From positions 5,702 through 22,676 of the forward strand of contig CARZYU010000010.1 in the NCBI GenBank assembly GCA_949113215.1: a stretch of DNA of 16,975 nucleotides, written 5' to 3'. Position numbers and translations under genes: made by a program. The DNA is from an uncultured Bacilli bacterium (GTDB lineage Bacteria > Bacillota_I > Bacilli_A > RF39 > UBA660). The number at the start of each line of letters is the position of its first letter. Position 1 is the stretch's first letter. Below, piece after piece: positions 5,897 through 13,973 of this stretch. A model generated the notes under the pieces. The model worked only from the letters and a program-made list of their open reading frames with translations. It did not search any database and was not told where the DNA came from.

Positions 5897-5990
5897 ATTT
5901 TGTGAGGAAAAAGACAACGATGAATGCAACAATCAAAACCACCGCTAAAGCGAAAAGTAAAGTGGTTTTCTTTTGGTTTTCTCTATTCAT
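5895..5990 (-). CDS. 31-residue single-pass membrane peptide
   Basis: A very short open frame starting at ATG 5990 and ending at TAA 5895-5897. It encodes a charged N-terminus (MNRENQKK), one uninterrupted hydrophobic helix of about 21 residues (LLFALAVVLIVAFIVVFFL) and a final TK. The ribosome binding site is excellent: AAAGGAG 6-7 nt before the ATG, better than those of several neighbouring genes. It follows pdp by 17 nt on the same strand and ends in the shared terminator, so it is the last gene of the pdp transcript. Small single-helix proteins of this kind often modulate membrane protein partners, but no partner is identifiable. The perfect SD, spacing and terminator support it as a real gene. 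Confidence 0.65.
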   Translation of the reverse strand: MNRENQKKTTLLFALAVVLIVAFIVVFFLTK

Positions 5991-6007
5991 GGCTTACTCC
6001 TTTCCTA

Positions 6008-7228
6008 TCATTCAATGGTGAAGTATGATGCAATATCTTCTTCTGGAAGAACATTATGATAATAGACTCTACCTAAAGTATCTCCAATATGAACGGGATC
6101 ATCCACTAACTTTTCTAAATAAATTCCAACCTCAGGATCGATTTTGTCCCCTTCTTTTTTTCGACCTGCTCCAAGGTTCATCGAATACTTTGCCATTTTT
6201 AAAGCATCGATGTGACGAACGATTCCTTCTTTTTCCGACTTGATTTCGAATACCTTTTCGCTGATGGAAAGTTTACCGATCTCTCCTCCTTGAGCCTTCA
6301 CTAGCTCCAAGAATTTAGAAAGAGCTTTTCCACTTAATAAGGCGTTCATGACTTCTTGTTTTGAAGTAGCAAGATCCGTACCCTTTGCCATACTTACCAT
6401 CGAAGATGCAAGATCAATACAGAGTTTTGAAAATTCACTTTGTTCTTTCCCTTTTAATACATCAATTGCTTCGATGACTTCCAAGCTATTGCCAATGGTT
6501 CTTCCTAGTACATTCATATCACTCAAAACAGTTTGAACTTCTCTTCCATAATGATCACCGATTCTTTTCGTGATGCCACTTAAGAAATTCGCATCTTCTT
6601 GATTTTTAATGAGAGCTCCCTTTCCTACTTTGATATCGATCAATATTTTATCTGCCCCGCTTGCTAATTTTTTACTCATAATACTTGTGGCAATCAAACC
6701 GAGTGATTCTACAGTACCTGTTACATCTCTTAGCGCATAGACTTTTTTATCCATAGGGACCAAATCTTTGGTCTGTCCTGTCACAACAACGCCAATTTGT
6801 TCCACTTGTTTTTTGATTTCTTCTTCGCTAAGATCGGTACGATAACCTGGAATACTTTCCAGTTTATCGATGGTTCCTCCTGTATGTCCCAATCCTCTTC
6901 CACTCATTTTGATCACCGGAACATGACACGAAGCAACCAAAGGAGCTAAGACAAGCGTTGTTTTATCTCCTACTCCACCAGTAGAATGCTTATCGACCTT
7001 AACTCCCTCTAGGGAACTCCAATCTAATATTTCTCCACTTTTTAAAAATAAATCCGTTAAACAGAAGATTTCTTCATCCGTCAGTCCTTTCAAACAAATC
7101 GCCATCAAGAAAGAACTCATTTGATAGTCAGGAATATCTCCTTTTAAATAACCCTCAAAAGCAAAGGCTAATTCTTCTTTGGTTAACGTTAGTCCATTCT
7201 TCTTTTTTTCGATGATTTCGATTATCAT
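6008..7228 (-). CDS. pdp: Pyrimidine-nucleoside phosphorylase
   Basis: Catalyses reversible phosphorolysis of uridine, thymidine and deoxyuridine to base plus (deoxy)ribose-1-phosphate in the cytoplasm, for nucleoside salvage. The protein has the phosphate-binding loop DKHSTGGVGDKTTL (about 79-92) and the family signature SGRGLGHTGGTIDKLE (109-124), followed by AxRDVTGTVES and KKLASGADKILIDIKVGKGA. The frame is open to a TTG at 7261, but the ATG at 7228 is chosen: it has AGGGG 6 nt upstream and the -10 box of the promoter overlaps the longer version. The resulting 406 residues are a little shorter than the family norm of about 430. It sits 46 nt after yihY with its own promoter and is followed by a small membrane peptide gene. 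No deoC, cdd or nucleoside transporter gene is adjacent, which is less usual. Confidence 0.9.
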   Translation of the reverse strand: MIIEIIEKKKNGLTLTKEELAFAFEGYLKGDIPDYQMSSFLMAICLKGLTDEEIFCLTDLFLKSGEILDWSSLEGVKVDKHSTGGVGDKTTLVLAPLVASCHVPVIKMSGRGLGHTGGTIDKLESIPGYRTDLSEEEIKKQVEQIGVVVTGQTKDLVPMDKKVYALRDVTGTVESLGLIATSIMSKKLASGADKILIDIKVGKGALIKNQEDANFLSGITKRIGDHYGREVQTVLSDMNVLGRTIGNSLEVIEAIDVLKGKEQSEFSKLCIDLASSMVSMAKGTDLATSKQEVMNALLSGKALSKFLELVKAQGGEIGKLSISEKVFEIKSEKEGIVRHIDALKMAKYSMNLGAGRKKEGDKIDPEVGIYLEKLVDDPVHIGDTLGRVYYHNVLPEEDIASYFTIE

Positions 7229-7249
7229 TCTATCCCCTACCTTACTTTC

Positions 7250-7278
7250 ATTATAGCACAAAAAAACGATCTTTTTAC
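7250..7278 (-). promoter_or_regulatory. Extended -10 promoter for pdp
   Basis: On the minus strand TGCTATAAT (7258-7250) is a perfect extended -10. The hexamer 17 nt upstream (GTAAAA, 7278-7273) is a poor -35, as is common for extended -10 promoters. A short leader of about 15-20 nt carrying the AGGGG ribosome binding site would result. Confidence 0.55.
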
Positions 7279-8102
7279 GAATCGATCATTTCCGTTTCTT
7301 CTTTTAGGGATGAAGCATTGAGCGCCATTCCAATGACAAAAGCATAAGCCAAAAAATAGACCCATAAAAGTAAAATTAATAAATTGGATAAACTACCATA
7401 GAAGGCATCGTAATGAGAAATCTTATCGACGTAGAAGGAATAAATTTGAGTAATTCCAATCCACGCAACCGTCGTAAAGATCGCCCCTGCGGTAGTGGAC
7501 TTGTGATCAATTTCACGATCAGGTGCCCATTGGTATAATAGTTTCATATTAAAGTAAATTAAGATAATCGAAATGGGCAACTTTAAAAGTTGATACGTAT
7601 TGTAAACGATAGGAACTAATTTATTTCCTCCATTGCTACTCCGCAAGAAATTCATAACAGTCTCTCCAATGATAGGAATTAACAAAATGAACGTAAACAA
7701 ACCAATTAAAAGGAATGTCATCAAAATCGCTTTACTTCGTTGACGAACAACACCTCGTTGTTCTTCTTTGTAAAGAGTATTTGCAACCGTTATCATCGAA
7801 TTGGTTCCATTGGAAGCCAGGAAAAAAGCAGATAAGAAAAAGATAATCATTCCATAGCTTGGGGTTTGTCCAACGGTAAGAGGCGTTAATAATTCGGCCA
7901 CTCCATGGGGAAGTGTATTTTGAATTAACTCTACGACTCCAGACGTGGAAACGGAAAAAAGAGAAGCGATTCCTCCCACTAGAGCGATCAAAGGAATGAT
8001 CGACAAAACGAAAAAGAAGGCTACTTGCCCTGGTAAAGTTTGCATCTCTGGTTTGGTTACGAGATGATAAATTTTATGAAGGAAAGTGCCTAACTTTTTC
8101 AT
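7275..8102 (-). CDS. YihY/BrkB family integral membrane protein
   Basis: A 275-residue multi-pass inner membrane protein of the YihY/UPF0761 family (the family once misannotated as ribonuclease BN). Six hydrophobic segments are visible at about 26-50, 84-106, 126-148, 170-190, 205-223 and 240-262. Family hallmarks include PGQVAFFFVLSIIPL near the first helix, FLASNGTNSMITVANTLY (94-111), and YGSLSNLLILLLWVYFLAYAF (235-255). Its molecular function is not established; members have been linked to membrane or envelope integrity and possibly transport. GAGGTAATC immediately precedes ATG 8102, and only 8 nt separates it from the GGDEF gene stop, so it is the last gene of that operon. Only a weak hairpin was seen at the 3' end, so some read-through into pdp is possible. 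Confidence 0.87.
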   Translation of the reverse strand: MKKLGTFLHKIYHLVTKPEMQTLPGQVAFFFVLSIIPLIALVGGIASLFSVSTSGVVELIQNTLPHGVAELLTPLTVGQTPSYGMIIFFLSAFFLASNGTNSMITVANTLYKEEQRGVVRQRSKAILMTFLLIGLFTFILLIPIIGETVMNFLRSSNGGNKLVPIVYNTYQLLKLPISIILIYFNMKLLYQWAPDREIDHKSTTAGAIFTTVAWIGITQIYSFYVDKISHYDAFYGSLSNLLILLLWVYFLAYAFVIGMALNASSLKEETEMIDS

Positions 8103-8110
8103 GATTACCT

Positions 8111-10168
8111 CTATTTATACTCTTCTTTATTTTGTCTCATAGCAAGTGTTGCTTCGTTGATTGCATCGTCGATCGTTTTAATATCGTCCATGATCATACT
8201 ATAGCCAACCGCCGCTCCAAATTCGTATGGTAATTCCTTCTTGAATTCTTTTGTTAACTTTTTACAATATGTTTCCATTTGTTGTTCAGAATAACCAACT
8301 AAGTAAATCAAGAATTCATTTCCATCGGTTCGAATGATTTCTGTGTTCTCTAGTTGTGTATTAATAAGTACAGATGCTGCTTTGATAATGAGATTATCTC
8401 CTGCTTCATGTCCATAATTATCGTTGACGTATTTTACATTATTTAAATCAATGATTGCAATGGCTTGTGGATAGACTTTACTATTATCCCACTCGTCCAT
8501 TTTTAAATTCAAATAATTACGATTTTTAAGAGATGTCAGCATATCGGTATATTTTCTTCGATCTTCTTTTCTTACTTCTTTGATGTTCTTCTTCCGTTTT
8601 AACGTCATATAGACAATTGTCACAATCAAAAGTGGACCAAAGATAATTGCAAGTAAAATAAGATACAATTGAGAAAAGTCTGATCGTTCAAAGATACTTT
8701 GGTGAAGACTATTGATTCCAGTATTCCGATACCGATAATAAGAATTGGTATTGATGACATAATTAAATAAATCGTAGAATGTCTTGTTTTCTTTTTTTAC
8801 AACGAACTTATAATCGTTCATCATCGTATCTTGATAGAGAACTTCATAGTCTTGAAATATTGAATTTTTGTATTGCTGATACACTTCTTTATCTAAGACG
8901 ATCAATTGATCTTTTGCTTTTCTCTTTAAGGTATTTAAATTGGCATACGTGTTAATGGTTACTCTTCCATTATCTGCAAAATAACTATAAAGGGCATTTT
9001 TCTCTAACATAGCGATACTCTGTCCTTTTAAACTTTCAAAGGAATTGACAATATGTTCATCTTTCCCTTTTCCAAGAACAACATACTCTTCCACAAAGGT
9101 AGAAATCGTTGGTAAATAATCATGTTCATTCGTGTGGAAGTTATAATAATCAAAATAAACATCCACTTCTCCCTTTTGAATTGCTTCTTCTAATTTTTGA
9201 ATGGAATCGTATTTCCGATACGTAAATTCGATGTCAGTAAGCCTTGAGAGACGATTCAAATATTCTCCGGCAATTCCATTTACTTTACCATCAATTAATA
9301 CTTCATAAGGTTCGTTCTCGACATAACCATAAACATAATTCTTGGAAAGTAAGTCGGCTTCCGTTTTATTATTCAAATTGTTCATTTGAACATAATAATG
9401 AAGGAAGGCTTGGTTGTACTCTTTAACGTAGTTGTTTTCTTTCCAGTGTTGATAATATTTTTTTACGATGGTATTCAACTTCGTATTATCATCGCTCAAA
9501 GTCAAAACAATTTTCTTTGACATCTCGGTGAAATAATAGTTGATGGAATAACCAGCTTGCCCAATGATGTTGTCCAAATACATGATGTTAGGCACGATGA
9601 TCATATGCACTTCTCCCGTATTCAAAGCTTGGTAAAGTTCCGCAATCGTCTCATACGTCTTGTAAGATAAGTTAGACCCCGATTTCAGGTAATAGCTAAG
9701 TTCTCCAATATCAGTAGCCATTACTCCAAAGGTATAATCCTTCATATCAGAAATATGATTGATTCTTTGATACGTTTTGCCAATTGCCACGTAACTATCT
9801 TCAAAGATCAAGAGGTCTTTATCGGATAAATTATCTTCGTTATTTAAAATGCGAATGCGATAAGAAGAACCTGTAGGATTCGTTTCTTTCAAATAAGAAA
9901 TTTTATTGAATTCCATTCCCGTATTCTTTTCAAAATCATCGATAAATTGAAAGAAGACTCCTTCTCCGTCCATTCCATAAAGGGGAAAATTATTGATGAC
10001 TTCAAAATCGGAAACAGAAGAGGAGTTCTTCTCAATCCACCGTTTTTCCGAAACTGTTAAAGAAGTCTTTTCATCGGCTGTATTAAAATGTAAGTAAACA
10101 CCGATGAGAACAATAATAGCGACTAATATAGGAACGACAATGATTACTTTTTTCTTCAAAATACTCAC
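8111..10168 (-). CDS. Transmembrane sensor with two solute-binding-like domains and a degenerate GGDEF domain
   Basis: The 685-residue protein has an N-terminal helix (8-26), an extracellular region of about 470 residues resembling two family 3 solute-binding modules (first about 50-255, second about 278-480, each with the DVYFDYY/VHMIIVPN type core), a second helix (500-522) and a cytoplasmic GGDEF domain (about 540-685). The diguanylate cyclase fold is clear: DMLTSLKNRNYLN, AIIDLNNVKYVNDNYGHEAGD (metal-ligand D574) and FGAAVGYSMI. The signature reads R-T-D-G-N-E-F (613-619), with Asp in place of the first Gly and Asn in place of the usual Asp/Glu, so cyclase activity is doubtful; it may bind GTP or act as a receiver. 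The start is GTG at 10168, 3 nt after the stop of the upstream gene, with AAAGGA about 14 nt before it. It probably senses a small ligand outside the cell. No EAL or PilZ gene is in the window. Confidence 0.85.
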   Translation of the reverse strand: MSILKKKVIIVVPILVAIIVLIGVYLHFNTADEKTSLTVSEKRWIEKNSSSVSDFEVINNFPLYGMDGEGVFFQFIDDFEKNTGMEFNKISYLKETNPTGSSYRIRILNNEDNLSDKDLLIFEDSYVAIGKTYQRINHISDMKDYTFGVMATDIGELSYYLKSGSNLSYKTYETIAELYQALNTGEVHMIIVPNIMYLDNIIGQAGYSINYYFTEMSKKIVLTLSDDNTKLNTIVKKYYQHWKENNYVKEYNQAFLHYYVQMNNLNNKTEADLLSKNYVYGYVENEPYEVLIDGKVNGIAGEYLNRLSRLTDIEFTYRKYDSIQKLEEAIQKGEVDVYFDYYNFHTNEHDYLPTISTFVEEYVVLGKGKDEHIVNSFESLKGQSIAMLEKNALYSYFADNGRVTINTYANLNTLKRKAKDQLIVLDKEVYQQYKNSIFQDYEVLYQDTMMNDYKFVVKKENKTFYDLFNYVINTNSYYRYRNTGINSLHQSIFERSDFSQLYLILLAIIFGPLLIVTIVYMTLKRKKNIKEVRKEDRRKYTDMLTSLKNRNYLNLKMDEWDNSKVYPQAIAIIDLNNVKYVNDNYGHEAGDNLIIKAASVLINTQLENTEIIRTDGNEFLIYLVGYSEQQMETYCKKLTKEFKKELPYEFGAAVGYSMIMDDIKTIDDAINEATLAMRQNKEEYK

Positions 10169-10171
10169 AAC

Positions 10172-10624
10172 CTATCTATCCTTTGTAAAGGAAAATTCTC
10201 CATTCGAATGATGTTTGTATCCAATGATAGGAAATCTTGCATCTTCCTTTGCTTTCTTAACCATCAATTGCATATCGTAGTAAGCAAGTTGTTTTTCTTC
10301 AAACCCCTCTTTGAGCGCTTTTGTTAGTTCTTTCGCAGTTCCTACTTCAACATCATCTTTTACCGTTACAATGAAGGTAACCAATCTTCCCTTGATATCA
10401 GAAGTTACCTTTTCGACGAAATCTTTATCTTGGATCGCTCCTGTTACTTGTTCAAGTTTCTGATTTTGGATTTTTACTTCTTCAATTCCTTTGAGACGAT
10501 TCCCATAAAGAGCTTTCCCAACATTTGGGAAAAATGCATTCTTCACCCAAACCCCTGCAATGACGATCAAAATGAAAATAATAATCGCCACCATGGTGAA
10601 TTTGTTCTTTTTGATGAACTCCAT
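10172..10624 (-). CDS. Small membrane-anchored protein of unknown function
   Basis: I do not recognise a family. The 150-residue product has a basic N-terminus (MEFIKKNKF), one strong hydrophobic helix (10-28) and an extracellular domain with alternating strands and helices: EKVTSDIKGRLVTFIVTVKDDVEVGTAKELTKALKEGF... resembles a small alpha/beta binding module, followed by the strand YYDMQLMVKK. There is no lipobox cysteine. AAGGATG lies 6-7 nt before ATG 10624. It has its own promoter inside the gatB 3' end and is followed within 3 nt by the GGDEF sensor gene, so the two are co-transcribed. That tight spacing suggests a partnership with the sensor (for instance as a ligand-presenting or inhibitory partner), which is inference from position only. 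Confidence 0.78.
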   Translation of the reverse strand: MEFIKKNKFTMVAIIIFILIVIAGVWVKNAFFPNVGKALYGNRLKGIEEVKIQNQKLEQVTGAIQDKDFVEKVTSDIKGRLVTFIVTVKDDVEVGTAKELTKALKEGFEEKQLAYYDMQLMVKKAKEDARFPIIGYKHHSNGEFSFTKDR

Positions 10625-10648
10625 AGTCTCACATCCTTATTATCTATT

Positions 10649-10677
10649 ATTATACACTATTGATTACTGTTTGGAAA
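10649..10677 (-). promoter_or_regulatory. Promoter for the membrane protein-GGDEF-yihY operon
   Basis: On the minus strand TTTCCA (10677-10672, four of six) and TATAAT (10654-10649, perfect) are separated by 17 nt. The start would fall about 18 nt before ATG 10624. The -35 is inside the end of gatB, so this operon can be expressed separately from gatCAB. Confidence 0.55.
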
Positions 10678-12091
10678 GTTCTTTTAGGAGCATTTCATTT
10701 GCCATAGAAGGGTTGGCTTTTCCTTTCGTTTCTTTCATGATCTGTCCCATCAAATACTTGACTGCACGATCTTTTCCATTCTTATAATCCTCAACACTAG
10801 AAACGTTTTCTAAAAGAATCTTTCGAATCGTTTCCTCTAAATAAGTCGTATCGCTGATGTTTTCAATTCCCTTTTTCGAAATGATGGCATCCATATCTTC
10901 CTCTGTTTCCATCAAATCATCTAAGATATCTTTCACATTGCGACTACTTAATTCTTTGGTAGAAATCTTGAAAACGAGGGCTTGAAACTTTTCTTTCGTA
11001 AGCAAGGTATCCTTTAAGGTCTGATGTGTTCGATTTAAGAACGAAGAAATATCTCCTAAGAGTAGATTGCTTCCAACGACAAAGTCCAAGTCAGTATCAA
11101 TATACGTGTTGAGATAGTCACTTAGTTCTTTGTTTTGTAGTAGTTTTTCGACGTTAACCGAGGAAATTCCTCTTGAAAGATAGATCTCTTTTCTTTCTTT
11201 TGGAAGCATTTCCATAGAGAAAAGAGCTTCTTCGACCATGTCGTCGGTCACTTCGACAAAAGGAATGTCTGGTTCTGGAAAATAACGATAGTCATTTCCT
11301 GTCTCTTTCACGCGCATCAAAACAGTTTCACCTAAATTATCATCGAAACGTCTCGTTTCTTCTCTCAGAATTTCTCCACGTTCTAAACATGCTTTCTGTC
11401 TTTCTATTTCTTTTTCAATACTAAGTCCAACGTTGTGAATGGAACCGATGTTTTTGACCTCGATCTTCGTTCCCAACTGATTGGAACCTACCTCGCGAAT
11501 GGAAATGTTCGCATCGCATCGCATACTTCCTTCTTCCATTTTGCAATCACTGATCGAAGCATAAAATAACGTACGACGTAACGTTTCCAAATAAGCCATG
11601 GCTTCTTCACTTGAAGAAAGGCAAGGTTTTGTCACAATTTCAATCAGTGGAACTCCAGCACGATTGAAGTCGAGTAAACTGACATCTCCTTTGTGCATAC
11701 TTTTACAAGTATCTTCTTCGATGTGCATCTCTTCAATTTCTACTTTTTTGAACGTCCCATCCACTTCAATTTCCAAAAATCCATTTCGCCCAATTGGTGT
11801 TCTTGATTGAGTAATTTGATAATTCTTTGGATTATCGGGATAAAAGTAATTTTTACGGTCGAAATGCATCCGTCTTGTTATGGTACAATTTAGAACTTTA
11901 CAAGCACGTAATCCAATGGATACTACCTCCCGATTTAACCATGGAAGTGTTCCGGGATAACCTAAGTCTACGACCGTCGTATTGTAATTGGCTCTTCCTC
12001 CATATTGATTTGGAGCAGGAGAAAACATTTTACTTTTGCTTTTTAATTCAACGTGAACTTCTAATCCAATCGTTGGAATATATTCTTTCAT
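10664..12091 (-). CDS. gatB: Asp-tRNA(Asn)/Glu-tRNA(Gln) amidotransferase subunit B
   Basis: The tRNA-binding and kinase subunit of GatCAB, which activates the side-chain carboxylate of mischarged Glu-tRNA(Gln) or Asp-tRNA(Asn) with ATP before transamidation. At 475 residues it is the standard length. The N-terminal cradle shows IGLEVHVELKSKSKMF (9-24), RKNYFYPDNPKNYQITQSR (about 79-97) and the conserved IEEDTCKS and DFNRAGVPLIEIVT segments. The middle has MRCDANISIR and TKIEVKNIGSI. The C-terminal YqeY-like helical domain (about 330-475) ends in KGKANPSMANEMLLKEL. AAAGGAGG precedes the ATG, which overlaps the gatA stop by 4 nt (ATGA), giving translational coupling in the order gatC-gatA-gatB usual for Gram-positives. 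Nothing unusual in the sequence. Confidence 0.95.
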   Translation of the reverse strand: MKEYIPTIGLEVHVELKSKSKMFSPAPNQYGGRANYNTTVVDLGYPGTLPWLNREVVSIGLRACKVLNCTITRRMHFDRKNYFYPDNPKNYQITQSRTPIGRNGFLEIEVDGTFKKVEIEEMHIEEDTCKSMHKGDVSLLDFNRAGVPLIEIVTKPCLSSSEEAMAYLETLRRTLFYASISDCKMEEGSMRCDANISIREVGSNQLGTKIEVKNIGSIHNVGLSIEKEIERQKACLERGEILREETRRFDDNLGETVLMRVKETGNDYRYFPEPDIPFVEVTDDMVEEALFSMEMLPKERKEIYLSRGISSVNVEKLLQNKELSDYLNTYIDTDLDFVVGSNLLLGDISSFLNRTHQTLKDTLLTKEKFQALVFKISTKELSSRNVKDILDDLMETEEDMDAIISKKGIENISDTTYLEETIRKILLENVSSVEDYKNGKDRAVKYLMGQIMKETKGKANPSMANEMLLKELSKQ

Positions 12092-13539
12092 GCTACTTCC
12101 TCCTTTGGATTTAAATTCAATTTTTTATCTTGTTCAATCGCATACGCTAACTGATACATCTTCGCTTCTCCAAACGAAGGGCCTACGATATGAAGTCCAA
12201 TTGGCATATGATTGTGGTTAAAGGCAATTGGTACATTCATTCCAGGTAAACCTGCCATATTGACGGGAATGACTAAAATATCATCCATAAACGATTTCAT
12301 TGGATCATCCAAATTTTCATCGAGACTATAAGCCACCGTCGTTGTCGTTGGTCCAATGATCAAATCGTATGTTTCAAAAGCATGTTCAAAACTCTTTTTG
12401 ATATCATCGCGAATTTGTAGAGCTTTGTTATAGTAAGTGACAGCATTTTCTCCGGACAACAAATAAGATCCAATCATAATTCTTCGTTTGACTTCTCTTC
12501 CGAAACCAGCTTGCCTTGTTTTACGATACATTTCTTCCACATCGCTAGGATTTTCGGTACGATAACCATAACGAACGCCATCAAAACGAGCTAAATTGCT
12601 GCTAGCCTCTCCCATGGCAATAATTTGATAGAGGGTAACGGCATTTTCAATGTAATCAATGTCGATCCTCTCTACGGTCGCTCCTAATTCCTCTAATCTA
12701 CGAATGGTCTTTTCCATTTCTAAACGAATTTCCTCTTCGACAATATCACTCATCCAATAATTAGGAACACCTATTTTCATTCCTTTTATTTCTTTACCAA
12801 TGAATCTAGTATAATCTTCTTTCTCTTTTTTGGAAGAAGTCATGTCTTTCTCATCAAACGAAGTCAAGTTAGAAAGAAGAACAGCATTTTCGTAAACATT
12901 TCTCGTCATTGGCCCAATTTGATCAAGACTGGAACCAAAAGCAACCAAACCATAACGAGAAATTCTACCATAGGTTGGCTTCATTCCAACGATTCCGCAG
13001 TAACTAGCAGGTTGACGAATACTTCCTCCCGTATCGCTTCCTAAAGCAAACGGTATTAATCTTGCTGCCACACAAGCGGCACTTCCTCCACTGGATCCCC
13101 CTGCAATGCAGTTTTTGTTCCATGGATTCTTTGGAGCATCAAAATAACTGGTACGACTCGTAGACCCCATAGCAAATTCATCCATATTCGTTTTTCCAAT
13201 GATAATCATTTTTTGTTTTTTGATATTTTCTACTACGGTAGCATCATAAATCGGCAAAAAATTCTCTAACATTTTTGAAGCACAGGTTGTTCTGAGCTCC
13301 TTCGTTACAATGTTATCTTTCACCGCAATGGGAAGACCGAACAGTAAATTGTCTTCTTCTACTTCTCCTAAGGATTCTGCGATAGAAATCGCATCTTCAT
13401 TTAACGTAATAAAAGCATTTAATGTTTCATTTTCTTTGATTCGCTCGAAGCACTCTACCACCAAATCCTTTGGTGTCACTTCTTTTTTTACCAACAATTC
13501 ATGAATCTCTTGAATGGATAAATCCAAATACTTACTCAT
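12088..13539 (-). CDS. gatA: Asp-tRNA(Asn)/Glu-tRNA(Gln) amidotransferase subunit A
   Basis: The glutaminase subunit of GatCAB; it releases ammonia from Gln and channels it to GatB. At 483 residues it is full length. The amidase-signature Ser-cisSer-Lys triad is intact: K74 (AVKDNIVTK), S149 in AGGSSGGSAA, and S173 in SDTGGSIRQPASYCG, matching the spacing of the characterised S. aureus enzyme (K79, S154, S178). The stretch GMKPTYGRISRYGLVAFGSSLDQIGP and the C-terminal MAGLPGMNVPI are also typical. The start ATG 13539 lies 8 nt inside the gatC 3' end, again a translational overlap. In Bacilli lacking glutaminyl-tRNA synthetase this enzyme is essential; whether asparaginyl-tRNA is also made this way cannot be judged here. 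Confidence 0.95.
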   Translation of the reverse strand: MSKYLDLSIQEIHELLVKKEVTPKDLVVECFERIKENETLNAFITLNEDAISIAESLGEVEEDNLLFGLPIAVKDNIVTKELRTTCASKMLENFLPIYDATVVENIKKQKMIIIGKTNMDEFAMGSTSRTSYFDAPKNPWNKNCIAGGSSGGSAACVAARLIPFALGSDTGGSIRQPASYCGIVGMKPTYGRISRYGLVAFGSSLDQIGPMTRNVYENAVLLSNLTSFDEKDMTSSKKEKEDYTRFIGKEIKGMKIGVPNYWMSDIVEEEIRLEMEKTIRRLEELGATVERIDIDYIENAVTLYQIIAMGEASSNLARFDGVRYGYRTENPSDVEEMYRKTRQAGFGREVKRRIMIGSYLLSGENAVTYYNKALQIRDDIKKSFEHAFETYDLIIGPTTTTVAYSLDENLDDPMKSFMDDILVIPVNMAGLPGMNVPIAFNHNHMPIGLHIVGPSFGEAKMYQLAYAIEQDKKLNLNPKEEVA

Positions 13540-13828
13540 TGATCATCACCGGCACTTCTATAAAATTCCCTGTATGACTAGGGGCGTTTTGTAATACTTC
13601 TTGATTGGATAAAACCTCTCCTACTTCGTCACTACGTAAAGAAGCCTCATGGTCCCAGGGACAAATCAACATCTCTTCATCGTAATTTTTTACTTCCTTG
13701 ATTTTATCTACTTCATCGAGCATTTTCTTAAGTTGTACTTGATAAGTTTCTAATTCTTCTTCTGTCACCGCAATTCTCGCTAAATCTGCTACGTGCAGAA
13801 CTTCTTCTTTGGGTAATTTATCTTCCAT
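13532..13828 (-). CDS. gatC: Asp-tRNA(Asn)/Glu-tRNA(Gln) amidotransferase subunit C
   Basis: The small structural subunit that wraps GatA and helps its folding; 98 residues, standard. The N-terminal helical motif (EEVLHVADLARIAVTEEELETYQ), the FxxMLDEVDKIKEV-like helix (LKKMLDEVDKIKEV, 33-46) and a C-terminal part with LRSDEVGEV matching the usual LR-DEV element are visible. AAAGGAG lies 7 nt before ATG 13828 and an extended -10 promoter lies just upstream, so this is the first gene of the gatCAB operon. It is divergent from the sigma-like gene. Confidence 0.93.
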   Translation of the reverse strand: MEDKLPKEEVLHVADLARIAVTEEELETYQVQLKKMLDEVDKIKEVKNYDEEMLICPWDHEASLRSDEVGEVLSNQEVLQNAPSHTGNFIEVPVMINE

Positions 13829-13852
13829 GTCAAGCTCCTTTCACTACGTCTT

Positions 13853-13881
13853 ATTATAGCATGACGTCTAAAAGAAGAAAA
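13853..13881 (-). promoter_or_regulatory. Extended -10 promoter for gatCAB
   Basis: On the minus strand TGCTATAAT (13861-13853) is a perfect extended -10, identical to the one at pdp; the hexamer 17 nt upstream (TTTTCT) is weak. An inverted ACGTC/GACGT pair (13846-13850 and 13863-13867) brackets the -10, possibly by chance. Confidence 0.55.
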
Positions 13882-13913
13882 GCGAAATCTTCGAAAGAAA
13901 AAAGCAAAAAACA

Positions 13914-13942
13914 TGGCCAAATGAAAGAAAATCAAGTATACT
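13914..13942 (+). promoter_or_regulatory. Putative SigA-type promoter for the sigma-like gene
   Basis: TGGCCA (13914-13919, four of six to TTGACA), 17-nt spacer, TATACT (13937-13942, five of six to TATAAT). The start would fall near 13949, giving a leader of about 25 nt that is mostly the G-run ribosome binding site. The two divergent promoters of this intergenic region do not overlap. Confidence 0.45.
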
Positions 13943-13958
13943 ATACCCTACGATGAAA

Positions 13959-13968
13959 GGGGGGGGAG
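13959..13968 (+). promoter_or_regulatory. Ribosome binding site built on an eight-G run
   Basis: GGGGGGGGAG (eight consecutive G at 13959-13966, then AG) lies 5 nt before ATG 13974. It is the only G-run of this length seen in the A+T-rich window. It decides the start: the earlier in-frame ATG at 13953 places this Shine-Dalgarno inside the coding sequence and has none of its own. Changes in run length would alter the SD spacing and also the frame from the upstream ATG. Confidence 0.6.
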
Positions 13969-13973
13969 TACCT

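Noticed and set aside
7229..7261. Longer N-terminus of pdp starting at TTG 7261
   Set aside because: The extra codons overlap the -10 box, lack a ribosome binding site and do not resemble the family; ATG 7228 has AGGGG in place.
7262..7290. Hairpin with GATC/GATC arms and a T-run near the yihY stop as a terminator
   Set aside because: Only 4-6 bp with a G-U pair and a 12-nt loop; too weak to list as a feature.
8111..10168. Reading the GGDEF protein as a histidine kinase or chemoreceptor
   Set aside because: No H-box, HATPase or methyl-accepting coiled coil is present; the C-terminal domain clearly has the GGDEF fold phrases.
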